DNA of 64,000 bases. Origin: KK5 sp034043675. GTDB lineage: Bacteria; Pseudomonadota; Gammaproteobacteria; Burkholderiales; Burkholderiaceae_C. The stretch is from assembly GCF_034043675.1 (NCBI RefSeq), contig NZ_JAXCLA010000004.1, positions 620,001 through 684,000 of the forward strand, given 5' to 3'. Under the pieces are notes generated by a model that was given only the letters and a program-made list of their open reading frames with translations, made no database searches and was not told the origin of the DNA. The position numbers were made by a program, and so were the translations under genes. The first letter of the stretch is position 1, and the number at the start of each line of letters is the position of its first letter. This document shows positions 26,741-34,719 of the stretch, piece after piece.

Positions 26741-28699
26741 ATGACTACAACGACGACGAGAATGACCCGGACGGCAGCCGCCCTCCTTGCCGCCGGCCTG
26801 CTGCTGCAGGCCTGCAACGGCAGCGACGACACGCCCGCCGTGGCCGCCAGGCCCACCGCGCTGGCCAAGCGCCCGAACATCCTGTTCATCATGGCGGACG
26901 ACCTCGGCTATTCCGACGTCGGCGCCTTCGGCGGCGAGATTTCCACACCGAATCTCGACGCGCTGGCCGCCGCCGGCCGCCTGCTGACCAACCACCACAC
27001 CGGCACCGTCTGCGCGATCACGCGCTCGATGCTGATCTCGGGCACCGACCACCACCTCGTCGGCGAAGGCACGATGGGCGCGCCCAGCGACGAGCGCCGC
27101 GGCCTGCCCGGCTACGAGGGCTACCTGAACGACCGCTCGCTGTCGCTGGCCCAGTTGCTGAAGGACGCCGGCTATCACACCTACATGGCCGGCAAGTGGC
27201 ACCTGGGCTCCAACATCCCGGCCACCGGCGTGGCTGGATCGGTACCAGGCAGCTCGGGCCAGACGCCCGACCAATGGGGCTTCGAGCAGAGCTACGCGCT
27301 GCTCGGCGGCGCCGCCACCAACCACTTCGCCCATGAGACCGCCGGCTCCAAGAACTACACCGAAAACGGTGCCTACGTGCAGCCCGGCCAGCCGGGCCAG
27401 CCCGGCGGCACCGGCGGCAGCCCGGCCATCTTCTACTCGACCGACTTCTACACCCAGCGCCTGATCAGCTACATCGACAAGAACAAGGGCGACGGCAAGC
27501 CCTTCCTCGCCTACGCGGCCTACACCTCGCCGCACTGGCCGCTGCAGGTGCCCGAGCCCTGGCTCAGCAAGTACAAGGGCAAGTACGACGACGGCTACGA
27601 GGCGATCCGCGCCGCCCGCATCGCCAAGCAGAAGCAGCTGGGCCTGATCCCGCAGGACTTCGCCGCCTTCGAGGGCGAGCCCGACGCCACCGCCTCCACG
27701 CCCGCCACCACCAATAACGGCAGCGCCTCGGCCAAGTACATCAGCGCCGTCCACACGGTGGCCGATGGCTACTCGGACTACGGCGCCGGCCGCGTCAACA
27801 AGAAATGGGCCAGCCTCACCGCGCTGGAGAAAAAGTCACAGGCCCGTTACATGGAGATCTACGCCGGCATGGTCGAGAACCTCGACTACAACATCGGCCT
27901 CCTGATCCAGCATCTGAAGGACATCGGCGAGTACGACAACACGCTGATCGTGTTCCAGTCCGACAACGGCGCCGAGGGCTGGCCGATCGCCTCCGCGACG
28001 ACCGACCCGCGCGCCACCGACGAGGCCAATGCCGCCGATGCCGTCTACGCCACCTTGGGCACCGACAACGGCCTGACCTCCGCCAAGCGCCTGCAGTACG
28101 GCCTGCGCTGGGCCGAGGTGAGCGCCACGCCCTTCCGCCAGAGCAAGGGCCACTTCGGCGAAGGCGGCTTCGGCGCGCCGCTGATCGTGCACCTGCCCGG
28201 CCAGACCAAGGCCGAGGCCCAGTACGCGCAGTTCACCCACATCACCGACCTCACCGCCACCTTCCTCGACGTCGCCCAGGTCACGCTGCCGACCACGCCC
28301 GCCCCGGCGCTGATCAACAGCACGACCGGCGTCGACCAGAACAAGGGCAAGGTGGTCTACGACAACCGCTACGTCTACCCGGTCACCGGCAAGACGCTGC
28401 TGCAGGTGCTGCTGGGCAACAAGACCGACACGGTGCGCACCGCCGCCTTCGGCGAAGAAAGCTACGGCCGCGCCCAGATCACCAGCGCCGACGGCAAGTG
28501 GAAGGCCCTGTGGACCGAGCCGCCGGTGGGCCCGCTGGACGGCCACTGGCAGCTCTACGACGTCAGCAAGGACCGCGGCGAGAACATCGACCTGTCGGCC
28601 AGCAACGCAGCCCAGCTGAAGGCACTGACGGACCAGTGGAACAGCTACATGACGAACGTCGGCGGCGTGGAACCGCTGCGCCCGCAAGGCTATTACTGA
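26741..28699 (+). CDS. Exported arylsulfatase (formylglycine-dependent sulfatase), lipoprotein
   Basis: 652 residues. The signal peptide ends in a lipobox, LLLQAC (Cys 25); ATG 26762 (MTRTAAALL) is a plausible alternative start since neither site has a good Shine-Dalgarno. The alkaline-phosphatase-superfamily metal site is seen in NILFIMADDLGYSDVG and FQSDNGAEGW. The formylglycine motif region reads TGTVCAITRSMLISG near residue 90: the Cys and Arg of C-x-P-x-R are kept but Pro is replaced by Ile. A Gly/Pro-rich insert occurs near residue 215. It would release sulfate from organic sulfate esters. The next gene, one base away, encodes a formylglycine-generating enzyme, which supports the assignment. 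Confidence 0.92.
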   Translation: MTTTTTRMTRTAAALLAAGLLLQACNGSDDTPAVAARPTALAKRPNILFIMADDLGYSDVGAFGGEISTPNLDALAAAGRLLTNHHTGTVCAITRSMLISGTDHHLVGEGTMGAPSDERRGLPGYEGYLNDRSLSLAQLLKDAGYHTYMAGKWHLGSNIPATGVAGSVPGSSGQTPDQWGFEQSYALLGGAATNHFAHETAGSKNYTENGAYVQPGQPGQPGGTGGSPAIFYSTDFYTQRLISYIDKNKGDGKPFLAYAAYTSPHWPLQVPEPWLSKYKGKYDDGYEAIRAARIAKQKQLGLIPQDFAAFEGEPDATASTPATTNNGSASAKYISAVHTVADGYSDYGAGRVNKKWASLTALEKKSQARYMEIYAGMVENLDYNIGLLIQHLKDIGEYDNTLIVFQSDNGAEGWPIASATTDPRATDEANAADAVYATLGTDNGLTSAKRLQYGLRWAEVSATPFRQSKGHFGEGGFGAPLIVHLPGQTKAEAQYAQFTHITDLTATFLDVAQVTLPTTPAPALINSTTGVDQNKGKVVYDNRYVYPVTGKTLLQVLLGNKTDTVRTAAFGEESYGRAQITSADGKWKALWTEPPVGPLDGHWQLYDVSKDRGENIDLSASNAAQLKALTDQWNSYMTNVGGVEPLRPQGYY

Positions 28700-28700
28700 G

Positions 28701-29741
28701 ATGCCCCGGCCATTGCAGATCGCCGCGGCGGCGGTGCTCGCGGCTGCCGCCACCGTTGCCGTCGCCGTAGGTTGGAGTGAGCACCGCGAACTCCAACGCT
28801 TCGCCGCCACACCCCTCGGCAACGAGACCCGCTGCGAAGCCTACGCCGGCCTGCCCCCAGGCTGGGGTGGCGACAAGCACGCCGGCATGGTCCAGGTGCC
28901 CGCCGGCAGCTTCCACTTCGGCAGCACCCAGGGCTATCCGGATGAACGCCCCGGCAGCACCGCTCCGCTGCCCATGCACGCCTTCTGGATCGACCGGACC
29001 GAGGTCACCATCGCCCAGTTCTCCGCCTTCGTCCACGCCACCGGCTACGTCACCGAAGCCGAGCGCCAGGGCGGCGCCGTCGTGTTCCACCAGCCGACCG
29101 ACCAGGAACTCGGCAGCCGGCCCTACGCCTGGTGGACCTTCGTCCAGGGTGCCGACTGGCGCCACCCCGGCGGCCCCGGCAGCTCGATAGCCAAGGGCAT
29201 GGACCATCTTCCGGTCACCTTCGTCACCGAGGCCGACGCGCTGGCCTATGCCCGCTGGCTCGGCCGCGACCTGCCGACCGAGCAGGAATGGGAGTACGCC
29301 GGCAAGGCCGGCCGCGAGGGGCCGGAGCTGGACACCGCCCCGCGCGGCGCGGACGGCCGCCCCACGGCCAACTACTGGCAAGGCGCCTTCCCCGCCTTCG
29401 ACGCCAAGGAGGACGGCCACGCCGGCCTGGCGCCGGTGGGCTGCTACGCGGCCAACGACTGGGGCCTGCACGACATGATCGGCAACGTCTGGGAATGGAC
29501 CAAGGACGGCTACGGCGGCCCGCATCAAGGCCACATGAACGGCGACACGGCCGTGGCCGCGGCGCAGACCGCGCCGGGAGGCCACAAGCCCGACCGGCCG
29601 ATGGTCATCAAGGGCGGCTCCTACCTCTGCTCGCCGGACTTCTGCGTGCGCTACCGGGCTTCGGCGCGGGAATCGCAGGAGGCGGACCTGGCGACGGCAC
29701 ACATCGGCTTCCGCACCGTGCTGCGGGAGCGCTCGTCGTGA
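28701..29741 (+). CDS. Formylglycine-generating enzyme (sulfatase maturase), membrane-anchored or exported
   Basis: 346 residues. An N-terminal hydrophobic segment (LQIAAAAVLAAAATVAVAVG, residues 5-24) should export or anchor it in the periplasm. The FGE-sulfatase domain runs from about residue 55 to the end: MVQVPAGSFHFGST, FWIDRTEVTIAQF, LPTEQEWEYAGKAG and GNVWEWTKD. The active-site pair of cysteines is present in GGSYLCSPDFCVRYRASAR, the pattern of authentic aerobic FGE rather than of EgtB or PvdO relatives. Residues 22-33 are encoded by a REP-like repeat (28766-28797). The gene starts one base after the sulfatase stop and overlaps the next gene. Confidence 0.93.
   Translation: MPRPLQIAAAAVLAAAATVAVAVGWSEHRELQRFAATPLGNETRCEAYAGLPPGWGGDKHAGMVQVPAGSFHFGSTQGYPDERPGSTAPLPMHAFWIDRTEVTIAQFSAFVHATGYVTEAERQGGAVVFHQPTDQELGSRPYAWWTFVQGADWRHPGGPGSSIAKGMDHLPVTFVTEADALAYARWLGRDLPTEQEWEYAGKAGREGPELDTAPRGADGRPTANYWQGAFPAFDAKEDGHAGLAPVGCYAANDWGLHDMIGNVWEWTKDGYGGPHQGHMNGDTAVAAAQTAPGGHKPDRPMVIKGGSYLCSPDFCVRYRASARESQEADLATAHIGFRTVLRERSS
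28766..28797 (+). repeat. REP-like unit inside the FGE coding sequence
   Basis: 32 bases, identical at 31 positions to the intergenic unit at 14103-14134; the single difference is T to C at the 19th base. It is read in frame as AVGWSEHRELQ, directly after the hydrophobic N-terminal segment. Confidence 0.8.
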
Positions 29742-30514
29742 AGCGCCGCTACTTGCTTGCCGCCGCGGCCCTGCCCTGGCTGGCGCATGCCGAGAAGGCG
29801 CCGCTGCGCATCGCCGTTGCGCCCGGTCCGCAGGCCGAGGTGATGGACCTGGTGGCGCGGCTGGCCACCGCGCAGGGGCTGGCGCTGACGACGATCCTCA
29901 GCGTCGGCGCACCCGCGGCCGTCAATGCCTCTCTGGCCTCGGGCGGCTTCGATGCGGCCAGCGTCGAAGACGGCGTTGCCTTCTCCAACGATCCCTCACG
30001 CCAGTGGCTCGCCGAGGCCGCGTTGACGGTGACCTTGCCGATGGCCCTCTACTCGCGCCGCCTCGCCGCACTGCGTGATCTGCCCGTCGGCGCAAGAGTG
30101 GCGATCCCCGCCGAGCCGGCAGCGGCCACGCGGGCGCTGCTGCTGCTCTACAACCACGGCCTGCTCCTGCTGCGGCCCGAGGCCGGCCTGCACGCGCGGC
30201 TGTCCGACGTGCGGCAGACGCGCCGCGGGCTGCGGTTGCTGAGCCTGCCTTCGACGCAACTGGCCGCAGCGCTGCATGGCACCGCCGATCTCGCCGTCAT
30301 CGACCGCGCCCATGCGACCGACGCCGGCCTGCAGCCCGCGCGCGATTCGCTGGGCGTCGAGGATGCCCGCTCGCCCTGGGCCGGCGTGCTCACCGTGCGC
30401 CGCGCTGATGTCGAAGCGCCGTGGCTGCGCCAACTGGTGGCGGTGTATCGCAGCGAGCCGGTCAAGCGCTTCATCCTCGATCGCTACCAGGACGGGGTGC
30501 GCCGGCCATGGTGA
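29738..30514 (+). CDS. NlpA/MetQ-family substrate-binding protein
   Basis: 258 residues from a GTG nested in the FGE stop (GTGA). The signal peptide is short and probably cleaved after LAHA (residue 18), with no lipobox. NlpA-family landmarks are AVAPGPQAEVMDLVARLA, FPM-like LPMALYSRR, GARVAIPAEPAAATRALLLL and LGVEDARSPWAGVLTVR. The family binds methionine and other ligands for ABC importers, but no permease or ATPase gene is nearby. Its place behind a sulfatase and its maturase suggests a link to sulfur acquisition; that is inference. Confidence 0.85.
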   Translation: MKRRYLLAAAALPWLAHAEKAPLRIAVAPGPQAEVMDLVARLATAQGLALTTILSVGAPAAVNASLASGGFDAASVEDGVAFSNDPSRQWLAEAALTVTLPMALYSRRLAALRDLPVGARVAIPAEPAAATRALLLLYNHGLLLLRPEAGLHARLSDVRQTRRGLRLLSLPSTQLAAALHGTADLAVIDRAHATDAGLQPARDSLGVEDARSPWAGVLTVRRADVEAPWLRQLVAVYRSEPVKRFILDRYQDGVRRPW

Positions 30515-31275
30515 TCGGCTTCGCCTGCAGTGCCTGCGGCCGCTGCTGCAACAGCCCGCCGCTGCTGAGCCTGGCCGAGCTGCTGCGCTTCGAGAACGTC
30601 TTCGTCGGCACGCTGAGCCTGAGCCTGAGCCGCACGGCACCGCTGGCCCTGCAGGGCCACGAGGCGCCCTCGCAGGCCTGCCCCGCGCTGCGCAGCGATG
30701 GCCTGTGCAGCCTGCACGAGCAGGGCAAGCCCGCCATGTGCGCCAGCGTGCCGCTCGATCCCCGGCAACCGGATGCCGCGCAGGCCATCGTGCTGCGCCG
30801 GCGCCTGCCCGGCGGCCCGGAGGACTTCGGCGCGCAGTGCCTCAGCGACGGGCCGGCGCTGCCGCCGCTGCTGGCCGCCGGCGAGATCGTCGATGCCGGT
30901 CATCGCCAGGCCCTGCGCGCCGCCCGTACCTCGCATGCCGAAGAGGACTCGCTGTGGCGCGCGCCGCTGCGGTCCCGCCTGGCGGCGCTGCTGGGCGCCG
31001 CGCCGCCGGGCGGCTTCCTGAGCCTGCCGCTGACGCCGCTGCTGGAGTGGCTCAGCGAAGCGGGCGCGCCCGAGCATGCCCGGCGCCTCGCCCAGTCGCA
31101 GCGCGGCCTGCTCGCCCAGCGCATCGATGCGGCACTGCAGCGCCGCCGCCCGGAGGACCGGCCCAGCACCGCGCAGTTCCGCCGCTGGCACGAGGCCTAC
31201 GGCAGCTTTCTCGACCAGACGCCGGCGCGCGCCCGCGCCGACACGCCGCTCTCCGCGTACCTGTACGGCATCTGA
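30508..31275 (+). CDS. YkgJ-family cysteine-cluster protein
   Basis: 255 residues, overlapping the binding-protein gene by seven bases. The N-terminal part has the family pattern of metal-binding cysteines: FACSACGRCCNSPP (residues 5-18), then CPAL, GLCSLH and MCASVP. That spacing matches the YkgJ (UPF0153/CxxCxxCC) zinc- or iron-chelatase-like family, whose role is not settled. The C-terminal half is Ala/Leu/Arg-rich and has no recognised domain. It is the last gene of the sulfatase operon by spacing. Confidence 0.82.
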   Translation: MVIGFACSACGRCCNSPPLLSLAELLRFENVFVGTLSLSLSRTAPLALQGHEAPSQACPALRSDGLCSLHEQGKPAMCASVPLDPRQPDAAQAIVLRRRLPGGPEDFGAQCLSDGPALPPLLAAGEIVDAGHRQALRAARTSHAEEDSLWRAPLRSRLAALLGAAPPGGFLSLPLTPLLEWLSEAGAPEHARRLAQSQRGLLAQRIDAALQRRRPEDRPSTAQFRRWHEAYGSFLDQTPARARADTPLSAYLYGI

Positions 31276-31408
31276 TTTGCCATAGACTGGGCCACAGGGA
31301 GTCAGAGTACGAACGGGCCCACGAGGCGCGTCGGTCTTGAGGGCATGGCACATCGCCGTGCCCGCACTCCTTTGCCTCGTCAATGCAACGACCAGCAGGG
31401 AGACGCCG

Positions 31409-32872
31409 ATGTGGTCCTTCGGAAGAAAGCTGATCCTCAGTTTCGCGTTGTCGTTCGTCGTGCTGCTGCTCGTGGGGCTGCTGTCCTACCGCGGGCTCGA
31501 TGTCCTGACCCGCGCCAGCTACTCGGTCACGCACACGCATGAGGTGCTCGACCGCGTGGACGGCCTGCTCGGCGCGCTCAAGGACGCAGAGACCGGCCAA
31601 CGCGGGTTCCTGCTGACCGGCTCGGACGCCTACCTCGAGCCCTACACGGCCGCCCGCGCGGGCATCCCGCAACTGCTCGCCGAACTGGGCAGGCTGGTCT
31701 CCGACAACCCGCGCCAGAGCGAGCGCGTGGCCGATGCCCAGCGGCGGGTCGACGCCATCATGAAGGTGCACCAGTCCCGCATCGACCAGCGGCGGGCCTC
31801 GGGCGAGGAGGCGGCCGTTCGCGCGATGCTGGCCGGCGACGACAAGCGCCGGATGGACGAACTGCGCCGGCTGCTGGGCGAGATGGTCGATGAGGAACAC
31901 GCACTGCTGCAGGAGCGCGCCGGCGAGGTCGAGTCGGCCTCCGCCAGCGCGCGCGCGGCGATCGGCGTGGGCACGGCGGCCGGCCTGCTGCTGGTCTTCA
32001 TCGCCGGCGGGCTGCTGGCCCGCACCTTGAGCACGCAGATCGGCGCGGCCGTCGGGCATGTCCAGCGCTCCTCGGCCGAACTGCAGACGGCCTCGAACCA
32101 GCAGGCCGTGGGCGCACGCCAGACCGCCACCTCGATGGCCGAGATCACCACCACGCTCGCCGAGCTGACGAGAAGCTCGCGCGAGATCGCCGAGAGCGCG
32201 CTGCAGGTCGGCGAGATCGCGGGCCGCACCGCGGACTCCGCCCGCTCGGGCGACGGCGTGCTCCAGGCCGCGCGCGATTCCATCGGCGCGATGAAGCAGC
32301 AGAGCGTGCGAGTCGTCGAGCACATGCTCGACCTGGGGCGCAAGTCGCGGCAGATCGACGACGTGCTGGACCTCGTCGTCGAGCTGGCGCAGCAGACCAA
32401 CATCCTGGCCATCAACGCGACGATCGAGGCGATGGGCGCGGGCGAGAGCGGCACGCGCTTCAGCGTGGTGGCCGACGAGGTGCGCAAGCTGGCGGACCGG
32501 ATGGGCGAATCGGCCAAGGCCATCCGCGTACAGATCGAGGAAGTGCGCGACGCGGTCAACGCCACGACGATGGCCACCGAGACGGGCTCCAAGTCGATCG
32601 ACGCCGGGGCGAGCCAGTTCGCGGCGGTGGCCGCGTCACTCACCGACATCGGCAAGATGGTGCAGCGGACGAGCGAGGCGGCACGCGAGATCGGCCTGTC
32701 GACCCAGCAGCAGTCCACCGCGGTCGAACAGGTCAACCTGGCGCTGTCCCACACGGCCGGCGCCGCCAAGGAGACCGAGGTCAGCTCGCAGCAGACCTCG
32801 CAGACGGCGCTGCAGCTCGTCGAGCTGGCGCGCGGGCTGATGCGGCTGGTCCAGGCCCAGCCTGCTCACTGA
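31409..32872 (+). CDS. Methyl-accepting chemotaxis protein with CHASE3-like sensor
   Basis: 487 residues from ATG 31409 (purine-rich GGGAGA upstream). A first transmembrane helix (LILSFALSFVVLLLVGLLSY) is followed by a CHASE3-like domain: a TETGQRGFLLTG-type motif appears as DAETGQRGFLLTGSDAYL near residue 58. A second helix is near residue 195 (GTAAGLLLVFIAGGLLA). There is no obvious HAMP domain. The signalling tip is divergent: AMGAGESGTRFSVVADEVRK in place of the usual AARAGE-GRGFAVVA. The following gene is an Hpt protein 11 bases away, suggesting a non-flagellar pathway. Partner kinase genes are not in the window. Confidence 0.88.
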   Translation: MWSFGRKLILSFALSFVVLLLVGLLSYRGLDVLTRASYSVTHTHEVLDRVDGLLGALKDAETGQRGFLLTGSDAYLEPYTAARAGIPQLLAELGRLVSDNPRQSERVADAQRRVDAIMKVHQSRIDQRRASGEEAAVRAMLAGDDKRRMDELRRLLGEMVDEEHALLQERAGEVESASASARAAIGVGTAAGLLLVFIAGGLLARTLSTQIGAAVGHVQRSSAELQTASNQQAVGARQTATSMAEITTTLAELTRSSREIAESALQVGEIAGRTADSARSGDGVLQAARDSIGAMKQQSVRVVEHMLDLGRKSRQIDDVLDLVVELAQQTNILAINATIEAMGAGESGTRFSVVADEVRKLADRMGESAKAIRVQIEEVRDAVNATTMATETGSKSIDAGASQFAAVAASLTDIGKMVQRTSEAAREIGLSTQQQSTAVEQVNLALSHTAGAAKETEVSSQQTSQTALQLVELARGLMRLVQAQPAH

Positions 32873-32883
32873 GGATCCCGACC

Positions 32884-33234
32884 ATGGCAACAAAGGACAA
32901 CTACCGATTCTTCCGCCTGGAAGCCCGCGACCTGCTGGCCCGGATCGACCCGGCCATGCCCGAGCTGCAGCAGCCGGCCGTCGACACCCGACGCGCGGCC
33001 GCCGAGCGGCTCGTGTACCTCACGCACACGCTGAAGGGAGCTGCTGCCGTGGTGGGCCTGAAGGACATCGCCGCGGCGGCCTATTCGATGGAGACCCTGC
33101 TGCGGGCCCATCCCTGCGCGCAGGAGATGCTCTCGCCCGAGGTGCTGGGCCAGCTGTCGGAATCGCTGGCCGAGATCAAGGCCGGCGTTGCGGCATTGAT
33201 CCCCGCACCGGCGCCGGCACCGGCGGACCGCTGA
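32884..33234 (+). CDS. Stand-alone Hpt (histidine phosphotransfer) protein
   Basis: 116 residues. The phospho-acceptor motif is HTLKGAAAVVGL near residue 43, the HxLKG pattern typical of CheA-P1/Hpt helices, and FRLEARDLLARID before it matches the first helix of such domains. An Ala/Pro tail ends the protein. It has no kinase or receiver domain, so it must take or pass phosphate in trans. It follows the CHASE3-like chemoreceptor and is almost certainly co-transcribed. Its stop is one base from the stop of the convergent ketosynthase gene. Confidence 0.85.
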   Translation: MATKDNYRFFRLEARDLLARIDPAMPELQQPAVDTRRAAAERLVYLTHTLKGAAAVVGLKDIAAAAYSMETLLRAHPCAQEMLSPEVLGQLSESLAEIKAGVAALIPAPAPAPADR

Positions 33235-33235
33235 G

Positions 33236-34462
33236 TCAGTCTGCCCGGGAGAAGACCAGGCTGGCGTTGGTGCCGCCGAAGGCGAAGGAGTTGCTCAGCG
33301 CGTGGCGCAGCCCGGGCACGCGCTCGCCCTGCCCCAGCACATGGCCGAGGCCCTGGCAGGCGGGGTCCAGCACCTGGGTGCCGGCCGTCGGCGGGATCTC
33401 CTGGCGCTCCAGGGCCAGCACCGTCCAGGCGGCTTCGACGGCGCCGGCCGCCCCCAGCAGGTGGCCATGCGCGGCCTTGGTGGAGCTGACGCGCAGGTTC
33501 GGTGCGGCCTCGGCCCACAGCTCGCGCAGCGCGGCGCACTCGACCGGATCGCCGACGATCGTGCCCGTGCCGTGGGCGTTGCAGTAGCCGATGTCGGCCG
33601 GCTGCAGACCGGCGGCGGCCAGCGAGCGCCGCAGCGCGGACATCTGGCCGCGCTGGTCGGGGTTGGTCAGGTGCGAGGCGTCGCAGCTGATCGCGCTGCC
33701 GGCCAGCCAGGCGCGCACGCGGCGGCCATCACGCGCGCAATCGCTCTCGCGCTGCAGCACGAAGAAGCCCGCGCCTTCGCCGAGCACCAGGCCGGCCCGG
33801 TCGGGCGAGAACGGCCGGCAGCTGCGCGCGGGGTCCGTCTCGTCGGGCGGAGCCAGGGTGCGCAGCGCCTGCCAGGCAGAGATGGTGCCGCGCACCAGCA
33901 GTGCCTCGGCGCCACCCGCGATGGCGATGTCGATCTCGCCGCGGCGCAGCGCATGCGCCGCCTCGGCCAGCGCCACGGCGCTCGACGCGCAGGCGACGGC
34001 GTAGGTGACGACCGGGCCGCGGATCTCGCAATGCAGGGCCAGCGTGGCGGCGGCAGCGTTGACCATGGCGGTCGGGACCGTGAGCGGCGGGACGCGCTTG
34101 CCCGCATGGAGCGCGGCGTAGGCGGCATCCAAGGTGGCGGCGCCGCCCATGCCGGTGCCCAGGTACAGGCCCACGCGTTCCGCATCGGCCCAGGCGCCGC
34201 AACGGGCATCCTCGATCGCGCGGCGCGCCGCGCCCAGCGCCATCTGGCTGACGCGTTCGGTGCCGACCTGCTGCAGCTTGGGCAGCACGGCGGCCACGTC
34301 CTCGGTGACTCGCGCTGCGGCGATGTCGGGCAGGCCTTCGAGGGCCATCCGCTCGATCGCCGACTCGCCGTCCATCAGGCGCGCCCAGGCGGAATCGAGG
34401 TCCGATCCGAGAGCGCTCGCGAGGCCCAGCCCCACGACGCCGACGCGCTCCATCACGCTCAT
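33236..34462 (-). CDS. Beta-ketoacyl-ACP synthase (KAS II/FabF-like)
   Basis: 408 residues from ATG 34462, nested in the stop of the acyl-carrier-protein gene (ATGA). The thiolase-fold condensing enzyme has the nucleophile Cys in VACASSAVALAEAAHAL near residue 165 and the two His residues in NAHGTGTIVGDP and KAAHGHLLGAAGAVEA, so the Cys-His-His triad is complete. The C-terminal SNSFAFGGTNASLVF is standard. It elongates an acyl chain on ACP. As a second, clustered copy with its own ACP and hydrolase and away from the fab genes, it more likely serves a specialised acyl product than bulk fatty-acid synthesis. Confidence 0.92.
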   Translation of the reverse strand: MSVMERVGVVGLGLASALGSDLDSAWARLMDGESAIERMALEGLPDIAAARVTEDVAAVLPKLQQVGTERVSQMALGAARRAIEDARCGAWADAERVGLYLGTGMGGAATLDAAYAALHAGKRVPPLTVPTAMVNAAAATLALHCEIRGPVVTYAVACASSAVALAEAAHALRRGEIDIAIAGGAEALLVRGTISAWQALRTLAPPDETDPARSCRPFSPDRAGLVLGEGAGFFVLQRESDCARDGRRVRAWLAGSAISCDASHLTNPDQRGQMSALRRSLAAAGLQPADIGYCNAHGTGTIVGDPVECAALRELWAEAAPNLRVSSTKAAHGHLLGAAGAVEAAWTVLALERQEIPPTAGTQVLDPACQGLGHVLGQGERVPGLRHALSNSFAFGGTNASLVFSRAD

Positions 34463-34719
34463 GCCGCCTGAGGGGCGGCCGGGGTGCTGCTGAGCAATTC
34501 GTCCAGCAGTTGCGCGAGGCCGCGCAGCGTGCTGACGGACGTGGCCGCCGAGTCGGGCACGTTGACGTGGAAGTCGTCCTCGATCGTGAAGATCAATTCG
34601 GCCAGGGTCAGCGAATCGATGTCGTAGGTGGCGAACGGCGCATCGGGGTCGATCTTGCTCTTCTCCACGTCGAACTGATCGTGGATGAGGTCCTGGAGGC
34701 GTTCGATGCTGTTCATCAT
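34459..34719 (-). CDS. Acyl carrier protein (specialised)
   Basis: 86 residues; two consecutive ATGs (34719, 34716). The phosphopantetheine attachment Ser lies in the motif TYDIDSLTLAELIFTIEDDF near residue 37, followed by the acidic recognition helix. The protein is acidic overall, with a short Ala/Pro tail. It overlaps both neighbours by four bases, so hydrolase, ACP and ketosynthase are translated from one message. The housekeeping acpP gene would be expected beside fabG/fabF in a fab cluster, so this is an additional ACP. Confidence 0.93.
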   Translation of the reverse strand: MMNSIERLQDLIHDQFDVEKSKIDPDAPFATYDIDSLTLAELIFTIEDDFHVNVPDSAATSVSTLRGLAQLLDELLSSTPAAPQAA

